Shown here: piece after piece, positions 42,438 through 51,059 of the stretch
How positions within the stretch are numbered: position 1 is the stretch's first letter
Layout: the number at the start of each line of letters is the position of its first letter
NCBI RefSeq assembly: GCF_009498525.1
Contig: NZ_QSNT01000002.1
Location: 1,426,001 to 1,490,000, forward strand
Length of the DNA: 64,000 nt
Reading direction: 5' to 3'
DNA from: Rhizobium sp. ICMP 5592
Lineage (GTDB): Bacteria > Pseudomonadota > Alphaproteobacteria > Rhizobiales > Rhizobiaceae
The notes under the pieces: generated by a model
Seen by the model: only the letters and a program-made list of their open reading frames with translations
What the model was told of the DNA's origin: nothing
Databases searched by the model: none
Program-made: the position numbers and the translations under genes

Positions 42438-43916
42438 TTATTCGGCGCTGTCTTCAGCGGCCTTCTTCTTCGGAGCAGCCTTCTTCTTCGGAGCGGCAGC
42501 TTCTTCGCCTTCAGCGGTGGCTTCGGCCTTGGCGGCCTTCTTCTTCGGAGCAGCCTTCTTTGCAGCCGGCTTGTCTTCGGATTCGTCATCAGCCAGCAGC
42601 GCTTCCTTGGAAACGGTCTTGTCGGTGACGTCGACTTCGGTCAGCAGGTGGTCAATGACCTTCTCTTCGAAGATCGGCGCGCGCAGGTTGGCGGAAGCGC
42701 CGGGCGTGTTGCGGAAGAAGTCCAGGATTTCCTTTTCCTGGCCCGGGAACTGCTGAAGCTGAGCGTAGAGCGCGCGCTGCAGTTCGTCTTCGCTGACTTC
42801 GACGCCGGCCTTTTCGCCGATTTCGGAGAGAACGAGGCCGAGGCGGACGCGGCGTTCAGCCAACTTGCGGTATTCTTCGCGAGCCTTTTCTTCGGTCGTG
42901 TCTTCGTCTTCGAAGGTCTTGCCCGATTCAGAGAGATCGGTCTGGATCTGGCGCCAGATGCTGGCGAATTCGGCATCAACCAGCTTCTGCGGGGTGTCGA
43001 ACTGGTACATCTCGTCGAGCTGGTCGAGGATCTGACGCTTGACCTTCTGGCGGGTAACCGAGCCGTACTGGCTTTCGATCTGGCCGCGAACGATTTCCTT
43101 CAGGCGATCGGCCGATTCGAGGCCGAGCTTGGAAGCGAGTTCGTCGTTGATTTCGACTTCGCCTGGAGCTGCAACTTCCTTGACGGTGATGTCGAAGGTG
43201 GCTTCCTTGCCGGCGAGGTTCTTGGCCGGGTATTCAGCCGGGAACGTCACGGTGATGGTCTTCTCGTCGCCAGCCTTGACGCCGACGAGCTGCTCTTCGA
43301 AGCCCGGGATGAAGCGGTTGGAGCCGAGAACCAGCTGGGAATCTTCGTCCTTGCCGCCGTCGAAGGCAACGCCGTCGACCTTGCCGAGGTAATCGATGGT
43401 GACGCGGTCGCCGTCGGCGGCCTTGCCCTTCTTGGCTTCGTAGCTGCGAGCGCTTTCAGCGATCTTCAGAATCTGCTCGGTGACTTCGTCTTCACCGATC
43501 TCGGCGACTTCGCGCGTGACCTTGACGCCCTTGACCGACTTCAGTTCGATCGCCGGGATGACTTCGTAGGAGAGCGTGAATTCGAAATCGGCTTCAGCTG
43601 CGAGGATCTTTTCAGCTTCGTCCTTGTCTTCCGTCATGGCGACTTCCGGCTGCGTTGCCGACTTTTCGCCGCGCTCGGTCAGAATTGCCGGCGGCTGGTC
43701 ACGAACGATCTCGTTGACGAGGTCGGCCATGATCGACTTGCCGTAGACCTTCTTCAGATGCGAAACCGGCACCTTGCCCGGACGGAAGCCGTTGATACGG
43801 ACCTTGTCCTTGACCTCGGCCAGGCGCTCGTTCATCCGGCCTTCCATGTCCTTGGCGGAGATGACCACCTTGATTTCGCGCTTCAGCCCTTCAGCGAGCG
43901 TTTCGATAACCTGCAT
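42438..43916 (-). CDS. tig: Trigger factor (ribosome-bound chaperone, PPIase)
   Basis: A 492-residue trigger factor acting at the ribosome exit tunnel. The ribosome-binding loop [12 protein letters not shown] is at about residues 43-54, the FKBP-like PPIase domain at about 155-240 ([20 protein letters not shown]), and the C-terminal chaperone arms follow. The C-terminus ends in a Lys/Ala-rich tail with repeated PKKKAA units, a low-complexity extension. The start [12 protein letters not shown] follows GGTAGGAC. Family is certain. Confidence 0.95.
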   Translation of the reverse strand: MQVIETLAEGLKREIKVVISAKDMEGRMNERLAEVKDKVRINGFRPGKVPVSHLKKVYGKSIMADLVNEIVRDQPPAILTERGEKSATQPEVAMTEDKDEAEKILAAEADFEFTLSYEVIPAIELKSVKGVKVTREVAEIGEDEVTEQILKIAESARSYEAKKGKAADGDRVTIDYLGKVDGVAFDGGKDEDSQLVLGSNRFIPGFEEQLVGVKAGDEKTITVTFPAEYPAKNLAGKEATFDITVKEVAAPGEVEINDELASKLGLESADRLKEIVRGQIESQYGSVTRQKVKRQILDQLDEMYQFDTPQKLVDAEFASIWRQIQTDLSESGKTFEDEDTTEEKAREEYRKLAERRVRLGLVLSEIGEKAGVEVSEDELQRALYAQLQQFPGQEKEILDFFRNTPGASANLRAPIFEEKVIDHLLTEVDVTDKTVSKEALLADDESEDKPAAKKAAPKKKAAKAEATAEGEEAAAPKKKAAPKKKAAEDSAE

Positions 43917-44192
43917 TGTCCTACCTTCATTCATGGCGGCCGTGCCCAGACAGCCGTTCGTTTCGATGAGCACGACGCCGGAAAATCCCGAGCGTGGCTT
44001 GGATGCAATTCCTTGTCATTCTGCTAGAGCGCCGCGCGTTCGACCGAACGCGCAAAGGCCGCTCTACCTCTTTAGAATCCGGAACATCTTATCCGCTTTC
44101 AATTTGAAAACGGGATGTTCCAGGCAGAATGGCGCTTCCAACAGCGGGCCAGGAGACAGGCCGTTAAGCCTCCCCCGTCCACAAGGCAGCCT

Positions 44193-44277
<85 letters not shown>

Positions 44278-44421
44278 GTTCCCAAAACCGCATGGCAATG
44301 CCTGCTCATGGGGCCTTCCGGAGCGCGGCGTCTCTATATCACCCGTTTCAAACCACGCAAAGGAAAAATGACGGTTCCACGACCGTCCACGAAGGTTGTT
44401 CGGTTTTATAGTGCAAGCCGG

Positions 44422-45042
44422 TCAATAAAGCGGCTCTTCATACAGCGGTTTGCCGTCGAGAAGCAGGCTTCTGATGTGGGCAGCGCCATCAGACGAGATC
44501 CGGGCAGCGATGGCGACGCGGCCGGCATTGCGCGCACTCTCGATATCACGCCCCTGTCCCTCGGGCACGTAGTAACGCTCAATGCCGTAGGTGACCCCGG
44601 TCATCGCCTGCGACGCATCGGTCGGCTCGCCATCGAAAACATAACCGACAAAAGGCAGGCTTTTGAGCACGACCGTATCAGGCTTCGGATCGAGCGCTTC
44701 GAATGATGATTCGACAATGCCCCAGTAACCGTCGTCCTGCTTCTTCAGGCGAACGGACAGGATCGGAGCATTCAGGCCCTTCTTCGGTGGGCCGTCGACC
44801 AGCGTCGAGATAGGAACCCGCGAAATGTCGTAGTTCAAGGTGACGTAGTCACCGCGCAGAAGATCGCGCGGATCGACAGGCGCCGTTTTCAGCAGAACCT
44901 CGACGCCGCTCCTCAGACCCCAGGCCCTCTCACCGACCATATAGCCGAGCACAGCGGTCTGCAGGGCGGCAACGATGATCGCGGCGATCCACATGCGACG
45001 CGCGAAATTGCCGCCGGCTTTCGTATCGGCGATCAACGTCAT
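44422..45042 (-). CDS. GDYXXLXY-domain membrane protein
   Basis: A 206-residue protein named for its motif, seen here as RGDYVTLNYDISR (about residues 63-75). One N-terminal membrane segment (about 16-36) is followed by an extracytoplasmic domain. Its start overlaps the upstream DUF2157 gene by 4 bp (ATGA). The pair DUF2157-GDYXXLXY is a recurring operon, so the proteins probably act together in the membrane, though the function is unknown. This gene is intact although its partner appears frameshifted. Confidence 0.88.
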   Translation of the reverse strand: MTLIADTKAGGNFARRMWIAAIIVAALQTAVLGYMVGERAWGLRSGVEVLLKTAPVDPRDLLRGDYVTLNYDISRVPISTLVDGPPKKGLNAPILSVRLKKQDDGYWGIVESSFEALDPKPDTVVLKSLPFVGYVFDGEPTDASQAMTGVTYGIERYYVPEGQGRDIESARNAGRVAIAARISSDGAAHIRSLLLDGKPLYEEPLY

Positions 45043-46182
45043 GCCTTGTCCTCCTGCCCGTCACCATGGGAAAACCGCCGTTCCAGCCGGATGACCAGCC
45101 AGGCGGCAATCGCGACCAGCACGCCGCTGATCAGGAAGAAACCTGAGGTGCCAATGATCGAGCCGACCGTTTCATTTGCAAGATAGAGGATCTCGCAGGC
45201 AAAGACGAAATAGGCGAGATAACGCAGGGCACCATTGTCGCGACCGCCGAGAATGATCGCGATGACCGCGCTTGCCAACGTTATGAACGCGAGCACGACG
45301 AGCGGCACCTTGTTTTGAACCCAGATGTCATTCTCGAAAAAACCGCCGGAAATCTCTCCATGGATCGCCAGGAGCCCGATAACACCCACACACAAGGAAA
45401 GCATAGAAGGCAGGTGCCGCGCCGGCAGACCGGGCGATCCGTGCCAGGGGCGAAACCGGAAGGCTGACCGCCAGGAAGACAATCAAGCCGGCGGCGGCCA
45501 GCAGGATGGCGGCATGCAGGCTCTCATATTGCGCGAAAAGCCACGTCAGCCAACCGACCAGCATGAGATAGGCGAGATGCCGCGCCCGGGGCGCGTCGAC
45601 GTATCGAACAAGAGCGACGATGATCGCCGCCATGATCGGCGGCGCCCAGGGCATGACGCCGTACCACTGGTCGGAGTGATCCCAGAGATAAAAGCCGCAG
45701 AAGCCCCAGGCAAGAAAACCGGTAAGGACCACCTGCGCAGACGAACGAAACAGCGCTGCGGCAATACCGGCGGCCGCGAACCAGACGATCATCATCGTCA
45801 GCACATCACCGGACATATTGTACATCTGGCCGACCAGCGACATTGCGCCGCCGAAGGTCATCGTTCCGAGAATCAGCAATGCGGAGGCGATGGTCGCGCG
45901 GCCGCGCGCAAACAGATGGGCGCCGCCCAGATAAAACGTCCAGATCAGCGCGACGAGACCAAGCAGGCGGACGATCCTTGGAATCTCTTCCCAATTCGAA
46001 GCGACGAAGAGCAGGATCGCTGCACCGACCAAGAGCGCCGCCATGACGGTCAGCACGCGACCGGCGCTGAAGCTTGCGGGCCGGCTGTCATATTCGCCCA
46101 GGATCGCCGAGGCCGCCGTCGCATCGACAAGCCCCTTGTCGACCCAGATCTTCAGATCACGCTCAAGCCTGCCCCGATACAT
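45039..46182 (-). pseudogene. DUF2157 membrane protein, frameshifted
   Basis: Two overlapping frames together make a complete DUF2157 protein. The first (from 46182, MYRGRLERDLKIWVDKGLVD) has the DUF2157 head and several membrane spans up to APAFYAFLVC. The second resumes as LSLCVGVIGLLAIHGEISGG and carries the remaining spans to 45039. The switch lies near 45385-45400 in a GT-rich run (TTGTGTGTGGGTG on the minus strand). A one-base slip, natural or from sequencing, is the simplest cause. The downstream partner is intact and coupled. Confidence 0.8.
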
Positions 46183-46508
46183 CGCGCGCTCCCGACTGCG
46201 ATTCCCTTACCTCAACGTGTCCTATCCCATAATGGATTGCAATCGAGGCCACATGCCCGCATCCCGCCCCCTGAAAATGCAGGCGAGCCGTCTCATATTA
46301 ATGCAGCATTAAGACTCCATTCGCCATTATGCGAGGTGGCGTCGAAAGCTCGGCAAAGACATGCGCAGCCAACATACCTCCCATGAAATTATTGCGTTGC
46401 ACAAAATTCAAAAGTCATACTATTTATATCGCATCAAAAGACGGCAGTGGCGCGCCGCTTCGGCGTAAGCTGGAAAGAGCCTGGGGAATGATTTCCTCAT
46501 ATGGAATT
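46183..46508. other. Intergenic region upstream of the small RNA
   Basis: 326 bp with no convincing gene. It should hold the DUF2157 promoter (leftward) and the small-RNA promoter (rightward). A CATATG sequence at 46497-46502 is a possible -10 for the RNA. Confidence 0.4.
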
Positions 46509-46628
46509 CGGGGCCGCACACTCCTCCTCCCAGTGCACTCCGATAGATTGACGACACTCCTCCTCCCAGTCGTCAATCACCACAAATGACGCCCACCGCA
46601 TCCTCCTCCCGCGGTGGGCGTTATTTTT
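46509..46628 (+). ncRNA. Alpha-r14/cuckoo (NfeR1-like) trans-acting small RNA
   Basis: Three hairpins each expose the same loop CCTCCTCCC, an anti-Shine-Dalgarno sequence, at 46523-46531, 46559-46567 and 46602-46610. Stem 2 is ATTGACGAC/GTCGTCAAT. Stem 3 is the 11-bp ACGCCCACCGC/GCGGTGGGCGT, followed by a T-rich tail (TTATTTTT), making an intrinsic terminator. This layout matches the rhizobial alpha-r14 family (NfeR1 in Sinorhizobium), Hfq-independent riboregulators that mask ribosome-binding sites. The 5' end is estimated. Confidence 0.85.
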
Positions 46629-46630
46629 AC

Positions 46631-47088
46631 CCCCGATTAAATCGTTTAATCCCCTGAAGATCATCAGTTCTCGCCTGTACGTCATTTTTTATCATGACAA
46701 TCCAAGGCAAGCTGACGCGAGAGCCGCACGAAGCGAAATTTTCCTCGACATTCCCTCAGCGATCTTTTCGACACAATATGGCTCGAAAGAGCTCAAGGAT
46801 CATGGCAGGACGCAGACAGCATCTGGGCAATTGCCCGACCCTTGGGCGTAAGTATTTACATTTGACCGAATAACTGATCCGAGAACCACCATCACGCCGT
46901 CGTGATTTGTACATAAAGCAGCCATCATCTTAGGCAGAACGCCTTTAAGGATTGCGCTTTATGCATAGGTGACATGAAGCATTCGCGCTTTTAGTTTTCG
47001 CGCCGCAACAATATATTTAAATCCATTAGATCGAAGCCGGAACCATTCGCGGAACCGCCGATCTCCAAACCCTCGAAAGGGAACTGCG
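46631..47088. other. Intergenic region between small RNA and DUF1127 gene
   Basis: 458 bp without a credible ORF. It presumably contains the first DUF1127 promoter. I see no repeat or clear RNA structure. Confidence 0.4.
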
Positions 47089-47235
47089 ATGAACCTGACC
47101 CGCTCTTTCAACAACTGGCGCAAGTATCGTCAGACCGTTACCGAACTCGGCCGCATGAGCACCCGCGAACTGCACGACCTCGGCATCGACCGTTCTGACA
47201 TCCATCGCGTAGCTCGCGAAGCCACCGGCCGCTAA
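47089..47235 (+). CDS. DUF1127 protein, 48 aa (copy 1)
   Basis: A small arginine-rich DUF1127 protein: MNLTRSFNNWRKYRQTVTEL, then the conserved L-x-D-L-G-I-x-R-x-D-I (LHDLGIDRSDI). It is preceded by an AAAGGGA ribosome-binding site and followed by a terminator. Related small proteins in Agrobacterium and Rhodobacter affect RNA turnover, phosphate or stress responses. A second, diverged copy is 300 bp downstream. Confidence 0.88.
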   Translation: MNLTRSFNNWRKYRQTVTELGRMSTRELHDLGIDRSDIHRVAREATGR

Positions 47236-47272
47236 TCGCCGGACTGGCTTCGCCCAACGGCGACAGCCTCAC

Positions 47273-47311
47273 AACGCCCGTTGCGGACTTCCGCGACGGG
47301 CGTTCTTTTTT
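47273..47311 (+). terminator. Terminator after first DUF1127 gene
   Basis: AACGCCCGT and ACGGGCGTT, with an inner GCGG/CCGC pair, form a long stem followed by CTTTTTT. It begins 37 bp after the stop codon. Confidence 0.88.
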
Positions 47312-47534
47312 GCGTTGTTCGCAGCCGCACACAGTCGGGCTGCCCTCAAGCCATTCGCCACGCGCATGCCGGATAAAATTTAGGCGTTGATGGCTTTTTA
47401 GGCGTCATATTGCACAAATGCATAGCAGATGCTTTTTATTCGCACTGCAAAATCAACGTCTTTATGTATATATGTATCTCAAGCGCTGAGGCGGCAATCG
47501 CGCCGCTCGCAACTGACTACTTGAGGACAAGATC

Positions 47535-47678
47535 ATGAACCCGATTCGCATTGCTAAGAACTGGATCAGCTACCGCCGCACTCTTAACGAACTCGGCAAC
47601 CTTTCCAGCCAGACCCTGTCGGACATCGGCGTTAGCCGTTACGAAATCCGCAACATCGCTTCCCGTTCTTTCCGTTGA
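47535..47678 (+). CDS. DUF1127 protein, 47 aa (copy 2)
   Basis: A second DUF1127 protein: MNPIRIAKNWISYRRTLNEL with the conserved LSDIGVSRYEI segment. It has a GAGGAC ribosome-binding site and its own terminator, so it is an independent unit. It shares the family core with copy 1 but differs in most other positions, suggesting an old duplication or separate regulation. Confidence 0.88.
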   Translation: MNPIRIAKNWISYRRTLNELGNLSSQTLSDIGVSRYEIRNIASRSFR

Positions 47679-47707
47679 TCACAACGGACTGAACGGACTG
47701 CCTCAAG

Positions 47708-47731
47708 ACGGCGCCTTTCGGCGCCGTTTTT
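47708..47731 (+). terminator. Terminator after second DUF1127 gene
   Basis: ACGGCGCC and GGCGCCGT flank a TTTC loop and are followed by TTTT. It starts 30 bp after the stop codon. Confidence 0.88.
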
Positions 47732-47791
47732 GATTCCGGGCCTTGCGTAAAGCAATTGGATCATCGGCCTGCCCGTGATAATGACGCGCCC

Positions 47792-49243
47792 ATGACAAAG
47801 ACCAGCTCCCCTTCTCCCATCCATGTAATCGGCGGCGGCCTTGCCGGCTCCGAGGCCGCCTGGCAGATCGCCAGCGCCGGCGTACCGGTCATCCTGCATG
47901 AAATGCGTGGCGTGCGCGGCACCGAGGCACACAAGACCGATGATCTCGCGGAACTCGTCTGTTCCAACTCCTTCCGCTCCGACGACGCGACCAGCAATGC
48001 GGTCGGCGTCATCCATGCGGAAATGCGTCTTGCCGGTTCGTTGATCATGGCCTGCGCCGACAAGCATCAGGTTCCAGCCGGCGGGGCGCTCGCGGTAGAC
48101 CGCGACGGATTTTCCGCGGCAGTCACGCAAGCGATCGATAGCCATCCGCTGATCACCGTCGTGCGCGAGGAAATCGAGGGCCTGCCGCCCAAGGAATGGG
48201 ATCAGGTGATCATCGCCACCGGTCCGCTAACTGCACCTGGACTTGCCAGCGCCATTCAGGCCGAGACCGGCGCGGATGCGCTTGCCTTTTTCGACGCCAT
48301 CGCGCCGATCGTCTATCGCGACAGCATCAACATGGACATCTGTTGGTATCAGTCCCGCTACGACAAGATCGGACCGGGCGGCACCGGCAAGGACTATATC
48401 AACTGCCCGATGGACGAGGCCCAATACAATGCCTTCCTCGACGCGTTGATCGCCGGCGATGCCGTCGGCTTCAAGGAATGGGAAGGCACGCCCTATTTCG
48501 ACGGCTGCCTGCCGATCGAGGTCATGGCCGAGCGCGGACGCGAGACGCTGCGCCACGGGCCGATGAAGCCGATGGGCCTGACCAATGCCCATAACCCGAC
48601 CGTCAAGGCCTATGCTGTGGTGCAACTGCGCCAGGACAATGCGCTCGGCACGCTCTACAACATGGTCGGCTTCCAGACGAAGCTGAAATATGGCGCGCAG
48701 GCCGAGATATTCCGGTTGATCCCGGGCCTTGAGAATGCGGAATTCGCACGGCTCGGCGGCCTGCACCGCAACACCTATATCAACTCTCCGACCCTGCTCG
48801 ATCGCTCGCTGACACTGAAATCCCGGCCGGGCTTGCGTTTCGCCGGCCAGATTACCGGCTGTGAAGGCTATGTCGAAAGCGCCAGCATCGGCCTGCTCGC
48901 CGGTCGCTTCGCCGCCGCCGCGCGCAAGGGTGAGGCACCCTCCCTGCCGCCGGCCACGACGGCGCTGGGGTCATTGCTCAGCCATATCACCGGCGGCCAT
49001 ATCGTATCCGACGAAGAGCCCGGCAAGCGCTCTTTCCAGCCGATGAACATCAATTTCGGACTGTTCCCGGAGCTAGAACCGGGTTCGATCGTCAAGCCTG
49101 AGGGCGTCAAGCGCTTCCGCGGCAAGGACAAGACGATCATGAAGCGGCAGCTGATCGCCAAACGGGCGCTTGCGGATTGCGCAGCATGGCTCGGCGTTCC
49201 GGCGCCGGTCTTCCCGTCGCCTGCGGTCGCCGAGAGCGCCTAA
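47792..49243 (+). CDS. trmFO: Folate/FAD-dependent tRNA (uracil-54-C5)-methyltransferase
   Basis: A 483-residue flavoenzyme that makes ribothymidine at tRNA position 54 using methylenetetrahydrofolate. The N-terminal FAD motif [16 protein letters not shown] is at about residues 11-26, and [12 protein letters not shown] is the family signature. The GidA-like C-terminal part ([20 protein letters not shown]) is complete. The chosen start [12 protein letters not shown] is 12 codons inside a longer frame. It is convergent with, and overlaps by 4 bp, the next gene's end. Confidence 0.95.
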   Translation: MTKTSSPSPIHVIGGGLAGSEAAWQIASAGVPVILHEMRGVRGTEAHKTDDLAELVCSNSFRSDDATSNAVGVIHAEMRLAGSLIMACADKHQVPAGGALAVDRDGFSAAVTQAIDSHPLITVVREEIEGLPPKEWDQVIIATGPLTAPGLASAIQAETGADALAFFDAIAPIVYRDSINMDICWYQSRYDKIGPGGTGKDYINCPMDEAQYNAFLDALIAGDAVGFKEWEGTPYFDGCLPIEVMAERGRETLRHGPMKPMGLTNAHNPTVKAYAVVQLRQDNALGTLYNMVGFQTKLKYGAQAEIFRLIPGLENAEFARLGGLHRNTYINSPTLLDRSLTLKSRPGLRFAGQITGCEGYVESASIGLLAGRFAAAARKGEAPSLPPATTALGSLLSHITGGHIVSDEEPGKRSFQPMNINFGLFPELEPGSIVKPEGVKRFRGKDKTIMKRQLIAKRALADCAAWLGVPAPVFPSPAVAESA

Positions 49244-49713
49244 GACCTTCTCAAGCCTTTGCCGTCGGTATCAGTTGCCGACGGCTTGGGATCTTCGCCA
49301 GCAACGTAATTGCCAAGCAGCCAGAGCGATACTTCCGCGGCCTCCGCCGGGGTCGCGAATTCGAATGTGCCGTTGTGGTGCGGGGCATCAAGAAAATCGA
49401 TCGTCAAGCCACGGCCGCTCCCGGAATCCTTGGCACGCGCCCTGCCCGGCTCGATCAGATGAACGCTGTAGTGATTGCGCAGGCTGCGCATAAATCCGGC
49501 CTTGTCGTCATGCAGGCGCACGAACACCGCCTGGCCATTCGCCGTCGTCTGCAATTGCCGGATCGCTTCCGTCGGAAAGGCTCGCCCGAATTCAAGAATG
49601 GCAAGACCGGTATCGTGCAAACCGTCTTCCTTATTCTGCGACGTCATGCGCGCTATAAAGAAGGCAAAGAAGACGACGATCGCAAAGAGTGTGCACCAGA
49701 CGATAATGCCCAT
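49240..49713 (-). CDS. Hypothetical membrane-anchored protein, 157 aa
   Basis: One N-terminal membrane span ([18 protein letters not shown], about 6-23) and a soluble domain (about 40-145) with an ordered alpha/beta pattern, including [20 protein letters not shown] and [18 protein letters not shown] do not recognise the domain. It is convergent with trmFO and lies downstream of the squalene-synthase-like gene on the same strand, after 76 bp. Probably conserved in related rhizobia; function unknown. Confidence 0.65.
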   Translation of the reverse strand: MGIIVWCTLFAIVVFFAFFIARMTSQNKEDGLHDTGLAILEFGRAFPTEAIRQLQTTANGQAVFVRLHDDKAGFMRSLRNHYSVHLIEPGRARAKDSGSGRGLTIDFLDAPHHNGTFEFATPAEAAEVSLWLLGNYVAGEDPKPSATDTDGKGLRRS

Positions 49714-49789
49714 GGCGGCTTCTCCAGGAATACGGGCGGCAGTTCGGCAATCTCCATAAACCTCGAGACTTGCGCGAACTTGGTCGATT

Positions 49790-50650
49790 TCAGATTTTCT
49801 TCGTCATGGAGGCGAGCGCCATACGCATCTGCCGGCGCCATTGCGGCGGCTGGAAGGCTTGATCGAACACCCCGGCGCCCAGCTTTTGCGCGCGCTTCAG
49901 CACAGGTTCGGCCAGAACCACCGGCAGAAAGGCGGGAAACACTGCGGGCGAAATAATGCCGCCGGCCCTTGCCTTCGCCAGATGCTCGCGCCCAAGGCCG
50001 GCGAAAGCTTCGATGGCCGCCGATATCCGCACCCTGTCCTCACCGGCGAGGAATGCGTCACGATCGAGACCGGTGGCCGTCAGGATTTCCAGCGGCAGGT
50101 AAAGCTGGCCGCGACGACGATGCAGCGGCATGAGAAGCAGCAGCCCGGCAATCGCCTGCGCCACCCCGGCATGGCCCGCGGCATCGGCGGAACGACGGGC
50201 GTCGTCTGCCGACAATACCAGGCTGGCAAGCTGGATCAGCGCCGAGGCGGTCTCGCCCGCATAGCCTTCCAGCGTGCCGCGCGTCTCCATCGGATCGTCG
50301 TAGAGATCGAAAATGCGCGCATCGATCATATCGATCAACGTCTGCGTTGGCAGGCGGTATTGTTCTATCGTTGCAAGCAATTCAGCGGCAACCGGATTGG
50401 CCGCGCTCGATCCATGCGCCTGCCCTTCAAGCAGATCACGCCAATACTGCATGCGTACCTCGCCCGGCAGCGGCTCGTGCACAAGATCGCGAATGCGCGC
50501 CAGTTCGGCATTGAAGGCATAGAGTGCCGCAAGAGCTCCACGTTTGTCCTCCGGTGCCAGAAGGCAAGCGAGATAGCGATCGCGATCGGTGTCGCGAAGC
50601 GTCGCCAGGCAAAGATCCTGGTTGCTACGGGGCGCAGCGTCTGTCGTCAT
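49790..50650 (-). CDS. Squalene/phytoene-synthase-family protein, NDUFAF6-like
   Basis: A 286-residue all-helical protein of the trans-isoprenyl synthase superfamily. Family segments include ALYAFNAELARIRDLVHEPL and GEVRMQYWRDLL. The Asp-rich metal motif (DxxxD) of true squalene or phytoene synthases is not evident near the N-terminus. That fits the NDUFAF6-like branch associated with complex I assembly rather than terpenoid synthesis. It is 18 bp from the Mth938-like gene and likely in the secDF operon. Confidence 0.75.
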   Translation of the reverse strand: MTTDAAPRSNQDLCLATLRDTDRDRYLACLLAPEDKRGALAALYAFNAELARIRDLVHEPLPGEVRMQYWRDLLEGQAHGSSAANPVAAELLATIEQYRLPTQTLIDMIDARIFDLYDDPMETRGTLEGYAGETASALIQLASLVLSADDARRSADAAGHAGVAQAIAGLLLLMPLHRRRGQLYLPLEILTATGLDRDAFLAGEDRVRISAAIEAFAGLGREHLAKARAGGIISPAVFPAFLPVVLAEPVLKRAQKLGAGVFDQAFQPPQWRRQMRMALASMTKKI

Positions 50651-50668
50651 GCTTGGCCCGATCTCTCG

Positions 50669-51055
50669 TCAAACGGCGATCAGCGCCGCGGCCACGGCGC
50701 GCGACTCGGACAGCATAATGTTGAAGGTGCGTACGGCAGCCCCTGTGCTCATCGGATCGGAGGAAATCTGCCTGGCGCGCAGCGCCGTCTTCAATTCCGC
50801 CGGCAGCGGGCGCAGCTCCGTGCCGGTACCGACCAGAAGCACTTCGATCTGGGCGGCTTCGTCGAGCACCCTCTGAAAATGCGCCGGCGTCAGCGCATCC
50901 TCCATCGTCATATCCCAACCATAGATGCCGGAGGGCAGGCAAAGCAGCGAGCCGCGATGCGACATGTCCGCAAAGCGAAAACCGCCATTGCCGTATGCGT
51001 CGATCGGCGCGCGGCCAGGAAAATGCGCGCTTCGGATTTCTATACCTTTTGCCAC
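50669..51055 (-). CDS. Mth938-like (DUF498) protein
   Basis: A 128-residue protein of the Mth938/NDUFAF3 fold: IEIRSAHFPGRAPIDAYGNG, then GWDMTMEDALT and LLVGTGTELRPL. The GTG start (VAKGIEIRS) lies 4 bp after the secDF stop; an upstream extension within secDF is rejected. The pairing with an NDUFAF6-like gene is notable since both families have mitochondrial homologues in complex I assembly. Confidence 0.85.
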   Translation of the reverse strand: MAKGIEIRSAHFPGRAPIDAYGNGGFRFADMSHRGSLLCLPSGIYGWDMTMEDALTPAHFQRVLDEAAQIEVLLVGTGTELRPLPAELKTALRARQISSDPMSTGAAVRTFNIMLSESRAVAAALIAV

Positions 51056-51059
51056 TCTG

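Noticed and set aside
42648..44027. 459-codon plus-strand frame
   Set aside because: Complement of tig, produced by its biased codon use.
46501..46620. CCTCCTCCC repeats as a CRISPR-like or tandem repeat
   Set aside because: Spacing is irregular and each copy is a hairpin loop; the small-RNA reading explains all of them. No CRISPR array is seen in the window.
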